Assembly (NCBI GenBank): GCA_944472135.2
Contig: OX235268.1
Span: 14,948,589 to 15,012,588, forward strand
Direction: 5' to 3'
Source of the DNA: Trichobilharzia regenti
Taxonomy: Eukaryota > Platyhelminthes > Trematoda > Strigeidida > Schistosomatidae
DNA length: 64,000 nucleotides
Numbering within the stretch: position 1 is the first letter of the stretch; every line of letters starts with the position of its first letter. Shown one piece after another: positions 1 through 14,800 of this stretch. Under the pieces are notes generated by a model. It worked only from the letters and a program-made list of their open reading frames with translations. It did no database searches and had not been told where the DNA came from. A program made the position numbers and the translations under genes.

Positions 1-9
1 CATTTTTAG

Positions 10-63
10 GACCTCCAGGGGAACCTGGCAGACCTGGACCTCCAGGACCACAAGGACCAATGG
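10..63 (+). CDS. Collagen exon a (54 bp, six Gly-X-Y triplets)
   Basis: The exon follows TTTTTAG and is followed by GTAAGT. It reads in phase as [18 protein letters not shown], with the first base of each boundary Gly codon coming from the neighbouring exon. The 54-bp size is the classic collagen exon unit (6 x 9 bp), although here the Gly codon is split. Confidence 0.9.
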
Positions 64-2855
64 GTAAGTGAAGACAACTTTATTTATACATAATATATAT
101 ATGAGCACAACTCATTTTGGATACCTAATAGTCTAATACCGTAGTTCGACTATGTTTTCAAACGGTATAGTAAAAAATTATAGCGTGATTATTAAATTCA
201 ATTGTCTGAGGATTTAAATAAATTACAATAGCCAGAGAGTAGCATACAAGTAATATAAGGTCCTTCAACAGCCTTATAACAGTGCCACATATCAGTTGAT
301 ACGCAGAAAAGACACTTAGAGAAGCCTTTAAAGTGAAGGTAGAAGTAAGAGGTGGCTGCTTACTAGCATTGATAGTGTTCCCTATTGTGGTGGACTGGAA
401 GCACACCGTAGGTGGGGAAAAACAGGGGAGAAATATACTGAACCAATAAGAAGACTACAGATTTATGTCTAAGGTCACGAAAAACTTACAGGCAAATGTT
501 TGCAGAAGCAGAGAAGACAGAATTTCACGGGAACATACAGTAGAAAGCGGTGATGAAGAAAACCAGCTAATCAAACAACCAAGGCAAACTCCATTAACTA
601 TCAACTATGAAAGAGGTCGTTTCAACTGTAAGCATGTGACACAAATAATGATTTCGAAACCAGGCAGGATTGGGAAGCCCAGATGCACCTGCATCACTCA
701 AAAATCATTTTGAAAAACTTCTCCAGTCACCATAAAGAACAAGATTTGGATCTTCCATACAACCGTGAGGTAGGCGAGTGCTTCTTTATGGGTTAGGAAC
801 TTAGTTCGTCATGTTGTGAACTTTTAGCAACAGCCTCACTTACTCCAAATTGAAGAGCAGGTGGTCAGAAAGAATTAGCAACAAAAAACTCTGACAACAA
901 ACTAACCATGATCCGGTTGCTCAACAAATCTGTAGAAGAAAGTTGAGATAGATCGGGTACTTACTGGGGAGACCGTTGAGTAAAATTTCGTGCTAGACCA
1001 TCAAGTGAGACTCGAATGGAGAATGCGTGTTTTTCACAGGTCCAAGATTGACATGTTAGAGGAAGTTCTAGATGACAGTAGCTTATGGGCAATCGTGGGG
1101 TCAGCTAATTAGGACCGCAGAGAACAAGGTGATGTGGAAATGTGCTGTTAAATGACTAAGTCCCTCTCGAGACCCGTAGGAATAAGAATAACGCATGTCC
1201 CACTTTCGAACATTTTACGCTTGTATTCAAATGTTATGGTCTCGTTTCTATATGACAAGCTATTGAAAGCCTGTGCCATTCATCTAAAGGTTATTTTTTT
1301 ATGTTTCAGCGGATAAGTAACCAGCAGTGTGACTTGATATGCGATTTGTATTCGAGTTTGAATCTCACTTAAAATAATGTCTTCCTGAGATGCAGATACC
1401 AGTTGTGTATACGTAATAACTAGTCAGGATGTGCCTCTTACACTGAACTCTATGTCACCATGGTCGTCTATGTTAGATTACGTGACGTTCACGAAAATAA
1501 ACCTTTCAGAATTCTTCTAGGCATTAGTGATTTTAATTTGGTTAGGAGCGGATTTGAAGGAACAAAGACAAACTTTCAAGTGAAGGCCATCCAGTTTCGA
1601 TTTGTTTTGCTTAAATTACATACATTTTATTACAATGTTTAAACTATTCATCACCGACACTAGCGACTAATAAGAGGATAGCGTTTGCCTTCTAAGAACC
1701 AGTCAATTCGGACATTAAAGTCCTACAGAGGAGTTCACCCGTGCGTGATAACCTATATAGTCACGTGGGTTCGAATCTCCCAGTGAACGTCACTTCCTTC
1801 CAGTCTGCAGACACGTTTTGAAGATGACTGTTGATAAGAAGGAAACGTGGGTCCACGTCTTATTTCCGATTACTTCAAACAATCTAACATATATAAAAAT
1901 ATTCACTGATATATACGCAGTCTTTCTATAAAGCCTTCGATGGATAATGAAAGGACATTTGAAATTAAATGCATTACTGGTGTCATTCACTTAAAACTTC
2001 TAGTAATACATACGGTTAGATTATTTGCCTCTGACTTATTAATACATGACTAGCTGGATCCCATTTAAATCAATCTATGGCACTTAGTAACAAGACTGAA
2101 GGGATAAAACACTAAGTGGCCAAATCACACGTTTAAGAGAGGGCTCATTTGTGGTTCACTAGTTTTGACTCAACTCAGGCGGTTGAGTGAATTCAAACAA
2201 CGCGAATTCTGGACTCCTAACCACTTGGACGAACTTGTATCACACTAGATGAAATTTTCAGCCTGCCAGTTAATCCGCAAATTCAATACATACCAAGTAG
2301 ATTGTTCCAATATCAAATCACCTAAAATAAAGATTGCATGTATGAAATCAGATGTGGTCCTCATACGAAGAATTCTTTTTTCATTTCTTTAACTTACCGA
2401 ATGAAACATTGGGATTTAAGTTTTAGCTTCGATGGATTTTCCTTTTACCGAATACGTTATCCAGCCCAACACTCATCCTTCCCTATTTTCCGGGCTCACC
2501 ACCTGTTAGTTTTGATTTAGGAGTGAACCAGTCACTGATGAAAGCCGGACCAAATGAGTGGTTTGGAGGGCATTCTATCGCTGAACCATCCACACACAAA
2601 TCAATATTCACTCGACCATGTCGGGCACTCTACAACAACATCACCTCCTTTGATGAAATCTCAAAATTAAATTTTCGTTTCTCCTTCAATTTAAATATTT
2701 CTTATAACAACATTTATATGAGCGATTTTAATAATGATAATAATTGATTCATTGAAAAGAATTTTCAACATGAAATACAAAGTCACATGCACCACTTTTT
2801 CGTATTAAACAGTAAGAATAAAGGTCACTATAGAACTATATCACGTTAACAGTAG

Positions 2856-2889
<34 letters not shown>

Positions 2890-5800
2890 GGATAAACAAA
2901 TGTTAGTAGGAATAATGAAAGTAGCCTAACTGTTTACTGATTGTCACGAAATAAGATGATAATTTTGTATCCGATACCTTTTTCCATCATATCAAACGCA
3001 TGCCGAATATGGAATTGTTGCGTATTTATATTTTTAGTCGCCTGAGAATAATGTCTTTTCAAAACCGCTTAACGTTCCACGGTAGCAGGTGCAACGGAGA
3101 CGTTAAGAACATAAAAATTAAAATCGACAGGATGCCTTCGACTTAGATTTTGTTCTTGTTGGCACTTTTCAGAAAGTTGGATCTCCAAAAATTTCTGAAG
3201 ATTGCTTCTAACGATCTACTAACAACAATTCAAAATGCACTGTGATTGCTAACCACCTAGCATGATGGCCACATTGTAAACTTGACTGATAGTATTTAGT
3301 CTGTGTCGAACAAAGGACTATATGTATGACAATAGTTATTAATTAGTTTCAAGTCAAAGTATCAAGTATAGTCCTTCAGGGGATCAATCGCGAACCCAAA
3401 TGGTTGATTAGCAGCATCTCTGACTACAGAGCTGCGTGGCGCAGGTTCGAGGGGCATGAGTTCCTTTAGGATAACAGATACACGCCTTGCTGAATGATGA
3501 GTGCCAACAAGCACAAGAACTAGACCACACAAGGCCTCCTGCCGATTACACCCAACCATCTCATCATAGATTCGCTAGTTAAGTAGATCAGAACTATACA
3601 AACATCAGGATAAAATGTCACACTAAGCGCCTTACATCCTAAACTACTGATGTTTGTAATTACTTGTAGTGCTACAGGGTGAACTATTCTCCGAATCCCT
3701 TACATCATTCACATCAACTAATCGAGATTTTGTTGGGATTTTGTGTTTTGCTTGTCTCACTGAGCCCATTCTACTACTTTGACCTATATATTTGACTTGC
3801 CAGCAATTACAAAGGGGTATTAAATAAACTTTCTTGTTTTGTGTAATTGGTTTCACAGAATCCTTCAACTGACGAAGGTTATTTCTAATTGAGTTTGTGG
3901 GTTTCATTGCCACTGCTTTTCTTGCACCATCACGAATTCTACGTAAGCTTTCTGGGGTTCCTTAGTTGCATGCAGGCATTAATTATAATTTAAATTTCTT
4001 ATTTATGGTGTTGTCATCTTTCCGTGCATATCTGCTATGCATGTCATTGTTATTATTATCACTACTACCACCATTATTAATATTAGTTTATCATTTTCTT
4101 ATTTTTCTACACACTTCATGATTAAAATATCAGGGTAATTAATCAGCTTTAAAGCTTCTCTTATACGCCTCACTTTATTTCTTAGATTTTCCTTAGTACT
4201 ATGCTATTTTTACAGACATTTAGTGGCATGACCAGAAATCCAAATATCGATTTGATTGTGTGGACTTACTGTAAATGCCAGTGTTTAACTCTCTATATAT
4301 ATTTTTCTTTTTTGTGCCACAATCTAACGTTGATAGACCCCTTTCTAAATTTCCAATATATTAGTGGTTCCAACTGTCTCTACTTTAGTATCACTTACTT
4401 AAAATGGACGCATAATGGTAGGAGAAAGTTTCACATCAAAGGAGAATAAGCGGCGAAAATATTTACCGTTATTTTGCCCAATCATTGGCAAAAATTTCAA
4501 AAATAACAGCTATTGCACCATTCGCAGTAGCATTAGAGCTGTGTGTCTTGAGTTCATCACATGCTCGACAAATGGTCACTATCATCTTGATAACTATCCT
4601 AAATGATCTTTACAGATGTGGGTAGAAATATATGCTGGAGTATCGAAAGGCGGTAACTTGTCTTCAACACACGTGTTGATCACTTACAGACCATAGAAAT
4701 TGATCCGTAGCTCAGCTGAGAAGAATGCTTCCTCCTCCAGTGATCTAGATAACCGATTCTTCAGAATCTCAACTGGCATACTCCCCTTATATTCAAAATT
4801 CATAAACATCAATTTCTTCAGTACTGTTCGCCTTCTCTCTAGATTACTTCAGATAGACAAACGTTTCCAGAGTACCTAAATGTGCTTATAACCTTAAATA
4901 TTTTAACATGAGTTTCTCAGTTAGCCTAAGAATATTTGACTGTTGATAAAATGAAGCCTTATTCATTAGGAGTAAACTTACTTCTTTTTACATTGACCAT
5001 GATTATTAAAAAAAGACAAGAATTAAAAAAAGAAAGTAGAGATATTTACACAAAAGACACTATTCTAAAGCTTTTATCTCTCTCACAATATTCTTAAATT
5101 TAATCTCTTGCATTATCTCTTATCATTATCATCATCATTATTATTAGTAGTAGTAGTAATAGTATTCTCATAACGCAAACATATTAAATTGCTTATTGAA
5201 CATTGGACATTGAACCTACAGTTGCTTAGTTACAATGTGTTTAAATTTAAAGTTGAAAATAACAACAACAACAGTAACAACAGAAAATTGTCATTATATT
5301 CTATTGTAGGTGATTATTACAAGTGTTTCAATTGTTAGGTTAAAGATTAAATTCTTTTCTTTTTGTTTTACTTAACGCTGTTCCGCTAAATTGAACATAT
5401 ATATATGATTCATATATCGGAAAGTGTATGAATTTTTAGATATGTTGAGGTGTGGAAATGTTGGTTTTAAGTACTTTTTCGTGGTTCTACCGACGGTTTA
5501 TGTAGGATGGTTGACATATGCAGCGACCTCCAGTGTTCTATCATTTTAAAGTGGCTGTTACATACATATATATATATTTGTATATCAGCAATGCAAATCC
5601 TGAGGTCCATTGAATCCATATGGTCTGTTTGACGAAAAATAGGGATAAATAAGATTTTAGTAGGTGGTATGTTTAGAATAACATGATAACATGTTTTGAA
5701 TATCAATTTTAAACTTTGGATTTCATTTAGAAGTGAAGTTGGAATTACATCTAATAAATAATGGTGTTCATTGAGACTTCTAAGGAACATATAAAATACA

Positions 5801-8800
5801 TGATTGTCTGCACGACGCTGTGGTAATTATTATTTGTTGGAGAGGTTTCCAGGTGAGAATAGAGAAAACAGAGGTGATGATGAATACCCCAGGCCAACAG
5901 CAACAGCACTAGTAACAACAACAGACTACACTAAGCATAAATGGGAGAAATCTGAAAGAAGCGACCTCCTTTACCTGCCTGCCTACCTACCTACCTACCT
6001 ACCTACCTAACTACCTACCTACCTACCTACCTACCTACCTACCTACCTACCTACCTGCCTACCTACCTACCTACCTACCTGCCTACCTACCTACCTACCT
6101 ACCTACCTACCTGCCTGCCTACCTACCTACCTACCTACCTACCTACCTACCTACCTACCTACCTACCTACCTACCTACCTACCTACCTACCTACCTACCT
6201 ACCTACCTACCTACCTACCTATCTACTTACCTACGTACCCACGTACCTACCTGAGAAGCATCGTTTCAACTTCAGGCAGATGGAGCTGATGAGGATATCA
6301 AAACGGCGAGGATCGATCGAGAAAGCAGGGCGGACTTTCATGACTCTCAATTCTGTGTGGATATCACCAGCACAACTCAGCATGAAAAGTAAGATCGGGA
6401 TTTTCAACTCCATTGTGAAGTCAATACTACTCACTATATAGATCAGAGACTTGGCACAACACTGCATCACGAAGGCCACTTCGAACAAACTACTCATCTT
6501 CACCAACAGCTGTCTTTGCTCAACACCACTAAAGATCAGATGGCAGGCCAGAAAAGATCAGCAACAGGCAAAGATCTCTGGCAAAAAGCGAACCAACTCA
6601 GCAGGAACCAATTATGCACAACACATATGCATGAAGAAATGGAGGCGGATTGGCCATACACAGAGAAAACAAATCATCAAGTGAGTGACATCATACGCCA
6701 GGCCATTGTTCGAGTGGTACCCGAATGGAATGTGTCGATTTGGTCATCAGTGCAGGAGTGACATAGAGGATTAGGTGATGTGAAGAGGAGATGAAAGCAT
6801 GTAAGCAGACGTAGACCGAAGTTAGAAGACTTTAGCGGAGAACCAGACGCAATGGAGGCCTGCGGCTGAAGCCCTACATTCCTCTAGAAACTTAAAGAAA
6901 AGTAATAATAATTACTACTGTCGACGGGTTGTGCTTGCAGTCCAACCAGCCAGACAAAAGAGATTTTAACAGTCAGATTACCGTTCAACTCGTTTGATGC
7001 CCAGCGAAGTATTTTGTTTTACACAACTCAAAGATACAGAGAAGTTTAGTACGCTGAAATTCCAGCTGACCAGCTACTTGTGTGAACTGTTGATATATTG
7101 AATTGAAGTCGTAATAAGTGAATTAAACAGTTCATGGTGCAATTTCAACATAATTTGCTTTGGAAAACTCAAATTATTCAGCTTACTGCAATACGTGAAC
7201 TGTGTTAGATAAACACAAACATTCATAGAAAAGAATCTAAAACCAAAGAAAGCACCTGAAAAAGGTATCTCCACCTGTCACGTGGAAGGCCCGCGTTCGG
7301 TTCCCGGTCAAGGAGCTGGCTTTTGTGCGTCGGTGGCACAATGATTAGGACTCTCGCCGACCATGCACATGGTCCGAGGTTCAATCCCCTGCCGATGCAT
7401 ACCTGATATCTATGGTCGGCCTGCAAATTTGAGCTACCGATATCACATGCTGAAAACTCCATACCTGTACCAGAAATACGTTTAGAATCAAGCTGTAATC
7501 AAAAATATAAAAAAACAAGTTGCCTCAGGCAGGTGCTGATACCTAACCTCGAATTCAAAAGGGATACGGAAGCAGAACTTCTCCGTTGATGGCTTTCAAA
7601 GTCTCTTGGTAAAACGTACTTCTCTGCCAACCTACGAGTAACATTTTCCTGCCAGAAGCTATTCAACCAGCTTTTGAAAGGACACGCTGTTACATTCCGC
7701 AAATTTAACATGCATATACAATTTCACTTGCTTTTGTGGAGCTGAGGTCATTGTCTGTATCATGCATCCGCTTCTAAAACAAACTGGAGAACACTAACCA
7801 GCATGGTTACAAAAAGGAGAATGAAAAGATACATACAGCTATGTAATCGAACATCTGGTGAATTCAGGACATTCAGCTTCACTTGAAAAGTCCTTCAAAG
7901 TCGTATACAAGATCTGACCAAACCTATTAAAGACAGTGAAATCAAGGCATCTACGAATAGCTGAGTCAGTAGATATTCAAAAGCTCAAGCCCACGCTGTG
8001 TGTTCAAAAGAAACACGTCCAACCGTTGTCCCTGACGTGGCCATCATGAATGAAAGCCAGTCCCACTAATGATGATCATCCTGTTACCTTTCTTATCCAA
8101 ATTTCCTGTTATTTTTTTTTCATAATTTTAACGCTTTTAATTTCTATCTCCATTACTAGATTTGTTTGTCTGTTGTCTTCCATCTATCTTCACTCTCTAC
8201 TTATTTTGTTATCATTACATCCTTAATCCATAATTGTACAAACAGTTAAGTTTTCCAGTAATTATGATCACCTTATTATGTCTTTTCTACCCGATCATCC
8301 TGACTGTTACAATTATTATGGTTTTAATAATTTAACCTATGATCAGAAATAATTCTGGAAATTTCTCACACATTCACTATAAATACACGAATGTACAGCC
8401 TAGTTGATGACTTCGTCAAAAAGAAAATTTTCTTCACCGAAACCGTCTTTTTTAAAAATTACATTTGTAAAAATCTCAGTGTAAATGAAATAAGTAATTC
8501 CAATGTTTCTTTTGTGAGGACGGAAGTGTGACAAGGCTGTCTACTATCACCAATGATCTTCCTGATTGCAATCGATTGGATAATGCGACAGACAATGGCA
8601 ACCAACGAGGGAACAGGCATGAAATGGACTTACACAAAAAACTTGGAGGATCTGGATTTCGCCGATGATATATGTCTGATTTCCCACAAACTGGAAGATT
8701 TGCAAGTGAAAAGCAACAAGTTGGCAGAAGAAGCATCAAAGATAGGACTTCAGGTGAATGTAGATAAAACAGAGGTAATGAAGATTCCTAGCCAACATCA

Positions 8801-11800
8801 ACAACAACAACAGACAACAATCAGCATCGATGGGAGGAATCTGAAAGTAACAGCCTCCTTCACCTACCTGGGAAGCATCATTTCAACTACAGGCGGAACT
8901 GACGAGGATATCAAAGCCAGAATCGGAAAAGCAAGACAAGCTTTCATTACTCTCAAATCTGTGTGGAGGTCAACAGCACTCAGCACCAAAAATAACATCC
9001 GGATTTTCAACTCCAATGTGAAGTCAGTGCTACTATATACGGATCAGAGACTTGGCGAGTCATAAAGAGCCTCTCAAACAAACTTCAGACCTTCATCAAC
9101 AGTTGTTTTCGCTCAATACTCAAGATCAGATGGCCGGCCAGAGAATATCAGCAACCGGGATCTCTGGGAGCGAAGCAATCAGGAAGCGATTGTGAAACAA
9201 ATAGGCAGGAAAAAATGGAGATGGGTTGGCCATACGCTGAGGAAACCATCAAGTGACATCACTAGACAAGTCATTGCTCGAGTGGAACCCGAAAGGGAGG
9301 CGGCGAGTTGGTCGTCCAAGGGTGACTTGGAGGAGGTCGTGCGAGGAGGAGATGAACGCATGTGGACAGACCTGGAGTGGGGTGAAAATGTTGTCAGAAA
9401 ACAGAAGGCAATGGAGGTGCGCAGCTGAAGCCATATGTTCCTCTAGGAACTAAAGGATACAATAATAATAATGTTTCTTCTGGCAAACTGTTCTAAACCT
9501 CTTCACGGAAACTAATCGAAATTAAAATAACAAATATATATATATATATATATATACATAAATGAGGAGTGACTGCAGAATGCCTACACATAAGAGTGAA
9601 TCCCAGAAGTCTTAACAGGCGTGAAGGTGTGATGTTAGCTGGTGCATAGTAAGTTCCGACTAATGAATAAAAAAAGATGTGAACCCATAATTTATCATAT
9701 TTTGATACCTTTTACATGATTCATATGACTTGACAAATTTTTCAAAGGCAAGATATATTTATATATATCCATACCTGTAGTCACAGGTTTTCCAATGATT
9801 CTCTAACCGATTTCAGCTTCTGATGAAATCTTGTAACCAATCAATTAAATCCCTACGAACCAATATTTGAAAGTGAAAGGACAAATACTCACCATGGATG
9901 ACATTGCCTAGTAGTCACGCTGTGTCGTGAATTGATAGAAGTTTTGAATTCATGGGCTGGTCACTGGATCAGGTCTCAGTGACTCAAAGGTCTACGAGCT
10001 CGCTAGCCTTGCAGCTAGAAGGCCCCGGGGTTCGAACCGCTATTTGATGGGTGCACACTGTAAAGAGTCCCAAACTAGGCTGACGAAACAGCTGTTCATT
10101 ACTTCCAGGTTTTACAAATGTTCTTCGAAGCCAATGGTTCTTATGCAGCCAATACATACTTGTGTTATTTTAATTCCCATTACTCTTCCTGAAGAAATTC
10201 GGAGAAGTTTGTCGAACGAAACGTTGGAATTACTCATTTCAGTTTCACTGAGATTTTACAAATATGACTTTTACATATGCCTGCTTCTCATTTGGTGTCG
10301 AATTATTCTGCGACTATTCGGTCAAATTTTGATCGCACTTCGTAAGTAACTGTGTAGTTCGTAAGGTCATCGTGTTAGACAGACTTTACTAAATACTATT
10401 TAATGACTGTGAGGTCAGTTACATGGGTGAAACTAGTATATCAGCGTCAGTCAGATTACTGCGACATAAGGATTTTGCTAGACTTAGAATAACTTAACCT
10501 GTTAAGTGAAATAATTTAGAAAAAAACAGGTCGACCACTGTAATGCATCCATTTACCTGCAATCACATGTTAAGATTGGTTCGGATAAAAATTAATCGCT
10601 GAATTTTTGTTCATCGAATCACTTCCAAACACATGCAGTCGAAATGAGGCAATGCTTCCACTGATTATATGGAAAAATGTAATCAAAACAGTACGAGGAT
10701 AAGCAAGTCATGAAGTCGCGTGAATGTATGGATATGATTATGAGTTGTAATAAATTGTACTGTCAAAACGTCGTCACCCAGTTATTACCGTATTTTACGT
10801 CAGATAAACTTAACTAATATAGAGTAATATTTTATCAGTGCATCTGAATTCTACTCTCATAATATGCGATGTACTTAGAATCCAAAATGCCAATGAAGAA
10901 ATTAAGTATACTACTAATGGATTCCTGTGAGTAGTTGGAGATGATATGCGTCAACTACTAATGCCTGGTTAACAGCTGTATCGTTTAAATTAACAGAGTT
11001 TTTTCTTTAAACCGTTTACTGTCGTTGACACAAGCTCATCCAAATGGTTTTAAGTAGTGAAACGTGTTGTGTTCTTTTTTCAACTAAAGACGATTCTGAC
11101 GCAAAAGATATTTTAAGTGGCAGGCACTCCTCAATATATCATTAGCCTTTCTATGAAATATTTTTGCTTGTTTATATAATTAAATTTATTTGTTAAGTGG
11201 TCTAGCTTACTTTGAAATACTTGGAAGCAGACTTCTATCTCTAAGTAAATTAATACTGGACGCCTTGTAAGCATCTCCCAGATATTATTATTATTATGAT
11301 TATATTACTAGTTCCTTTAGTTCCTTGAAGAACATCTTCACTGCGTTCGGTTCTCTACCAACGTCTTCACATGGCTACACATCTTCCCACATGCTTTCAT
11401 ATCTTCTTTGCACCCCTTCCTCCATGTCACCCTCACATTCATGACCAACTCATCGCTTCCCATTCAGCTAAATTCCACTCAAGCGATGGCCTGTCGAGTG
11501 ATGTCACTTGATGGTTTGTTTTCTCAGAGTATGGCCAATTCAATTCCACCTCCATTTCTTCCCTGATAAAAGGAAAACAAATTGCTCACTATGGTAGAGT
11601 ATAATTCCATTATGGGCAAAATTTATTTTGATAATGTCTCAGCATGTTATACATTAATATTTACAGACGACCACGTTTTGCAGCAAAATTTATCGCTATT
11701 GTTCATAATCATATCAAGAGACTACTCACAAAACTCTATAACTTCGTTTACGTAATTCCATTATTTTCATAGTTTGACTTGATTAGTAGCATTATTTTCT

Positions 11801-14800
11801 ATATTTCTGGTATGAGTGATGAATCATTCCTATTGCACGTGTTGGATGTAGATTCTGTGAGCAAAGATGCAGTAATCTACCTCTCTCTCTCCACCTATTT
11901 AGATTACTTTTTAGAATTTTAACCCTCTCCCATCCTATTGTGTGATTGTGTGCTAATGCATGTAGTGCAACTGCTGGGCTTTTTTCTAAATTACTTATCT
12001 TCTTAGGGTCAACCATTCTTACCCCAGCTAAATTCTTATGTTCCAATAACCTGACCACCCCGATCTACTAGGCCGACCTATGTAGCTGAAGTCACTCACA
12101 GTCATTGCAAATTGTAAATTATATTATTTTGTTTAATTGGATCCACCGAGTCCTTTAACCAATAGAGCTTATCAATGAGTGAGTTTGTAGGTTTGAATGC
12201 TACTCTAATTCCTGATTTATTAAGAATTCTACTACGTAGGGTCTCAGATGTCCCATTCTTTTATGTTAGAACTGTAGGTGCCTGATATTCTCTCTTATTC
12301 ACGTTATCACTGCTACCTTTACCCATTATTTTTATTTTGCTTATGGTCTTTACTGATCTTGCTAATGAATTTTATAGGATAGTTATTTATTTGATAACAA
12401 CGCTTGTTTCGTCATTTAGCTGTTTTCTTGTACTACTAAGTGCTACTGCTCGGTTTGTTAGACACTTAAATAAGCCTGCCTTAAAAGTTAAGGGATGAGG
12501 TGAATTCAATCAAAATACAGAAAATATAAATGTATAACACTGTGAATGGAATCCATTTGTTCCGCATATTTGTTACACAATCGGTTCCTGGTTAGATATT
12601 ATTTGTTTTTTTCATTTTCTTTTAATTTTCCCGATGAGTGATGATACTGAAGTGTTCATCCACTACTGATGTGTCACTTCTTAGTACTTCAGGCGATTCA
12701 ATGGTGCCTGTAGAATACGTTCGCTGGATGATGAATAGAATTGGGATCCATCAGAATATGCATTTTGTCCTATTTCTGACTGGTAATCTGGACTTACTTG
12801 CTTTTCAAGTGAGTGGTAGTGTTTAGGTCTTACTGCGAACATCATCACTCAGGGGTGACTTCAGGTGAATTCAGTTGAAATACGCATCCTGATGAATTTC
12901 CCATCTAATCATCAATCCACCAAATTAATTCAAGTTATTCCTCCAAAAATGTTCACTAGAGCCATTTTCCGGTGATTTCTCATTTGTTTATCCATACAGT
13001 TGCATTTATTCACCATTTTTCTAACCTCAAAAAGGAGGTATATAGAAAGAGAGGGAGTTTTCATAAATACAGTTGCCAATGTCATTCATCATTACATAAG
13101 ACAAGTTGAACAAGGAAGTTAGAGCCACGAAAAAAATGTCACGTTACTCAAGAGTAGGAAAGAATCAGCCAATGACTGTATTGTCATGAATTCTCCGTTA
13201 GGTTCAGCTTCGGCAGATTTCTTTCTTATTAAGTTTGAAAACGGTCCACTGCAATAAGTAATAGATAAAATAAATTCTTATATTTATTATGTTGATGATA
13301 TGTTTGTTATTCTCGAAAAAAAAGCTAACAAGAATGAGATGCTAATAAAATTTAATGATGCACATCCATTGCTCATCTTCCCTTGTGAAGAAGAACATGT
13401 TGGTAGACTACGCGTCTTTGATGTCTAATTGGGCCGAAGAGAGAATAGTTCAGGACAATATACGCATTTCCGCACTTTGTACCAAACCAATACAAAATCA
13501 ATTCGGTCATATGCCTAACGAATAGAGCAAGACGGATCTGTACAGATGACTCCCTAGAAATTCACTTACGATACATCCAAAATGTGCTGGTCCAAATGAG
13601 CTATCCTAGTGGATTTGTAAGGAGACACATGAACACCAAGTATAATAAAAAGATACTGACAACAGTTAATAAGAAAGGGCTATTCCTAAAACTGCAGTTT
13701 AATGGAGACGTTGCCAGGAAATTCCTGTATACTGCCGCCACCTTTGTTTGTCATTTTCCAGGTGACCATTATGATTGCTGAAGCTGTCTAGCTGTACTAC
13801 TTCTATATCTGTTTATACGTTTAGCTGCTCCTGTGGAGAAAATTATTTAGTATGAGTAACTAGACAGCTCAACAAACGTATTAATAAGCATATTCCTTCA
13901 TGGTTCAGGAAAGGCCAAATAAAATCTGTAAGAAGTTCTCTTTTATCTAATATAATTAACAGTGATCACCAGATGGAGTGAAGAGGCGTCTTCATGGCTC
14001 TCTGTCGAATCCTATCGAACGTTTCGAACAGAATTCGAACCCACCTTTTACATAAGGCTGAAACCATGGGAGTTAGAGAGAACAACGCTAACTGAAAGCT
14101 TCCCATTCCATTCTTACTTTCTATTTCTTCCTTAGTTTTATAAAATTTATTTAAATTCCGATTATCTATTCACTGCAACGTAGGCACTATGTAACTTTTA
14201 AGAGTCGACCTAATTTATCTACTGAATTGTTTATGCAAAGACTATGTCTTCATTATTCTTATCGCTATCTGCATAAATTTTTACATACCACTGACCTTAT
14301 CATAATTTTTGCAATCACTAATATATATCGTTATCACTGACGTTCGAGACATTTAATGTTTATATTTGGTGCATAGTGACGAGAAGTGGAACCCACTACA
14401 TGCGATTCACTCTCCTATTTGAGACTAATCGTTAGTTTGACGTACCTACATTCCTCAGCGATTGAGTATTTCCCCATTGACATTCAAACTCACTACCCCC
14501 GTCGTTTCAAATGCCAAACTTTTATTCATTAGGTCACCTTGACTACGAATGATGGATCAAAGTGTTCGGCCTGTGTTGACATTTCGGCTCCTTACGCATT
14601 TTAGACTCCACTGCAAGTCAGCATCCACGAATTTAATTCAAGCTAATCCTCAGAAACAATCGAAGCATCCATACAAGGAGACGACGTATTGGTAGACTGC
14701 GAACACTTCTGTCGAATTAGTCAACGAGAAAGTTCAAACTGAATAAAATTTAATTCTTCTCATTGTTTTTTGGAACACAAACTCACCGTCATTAGTTAAA

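Noticed and set aside
2857..6253. Possible CRISPR-like or satellite array
   Set aside because: Repeats here are simple TA and ACCT tracts without unique spacers; the organism is a eukaryote.
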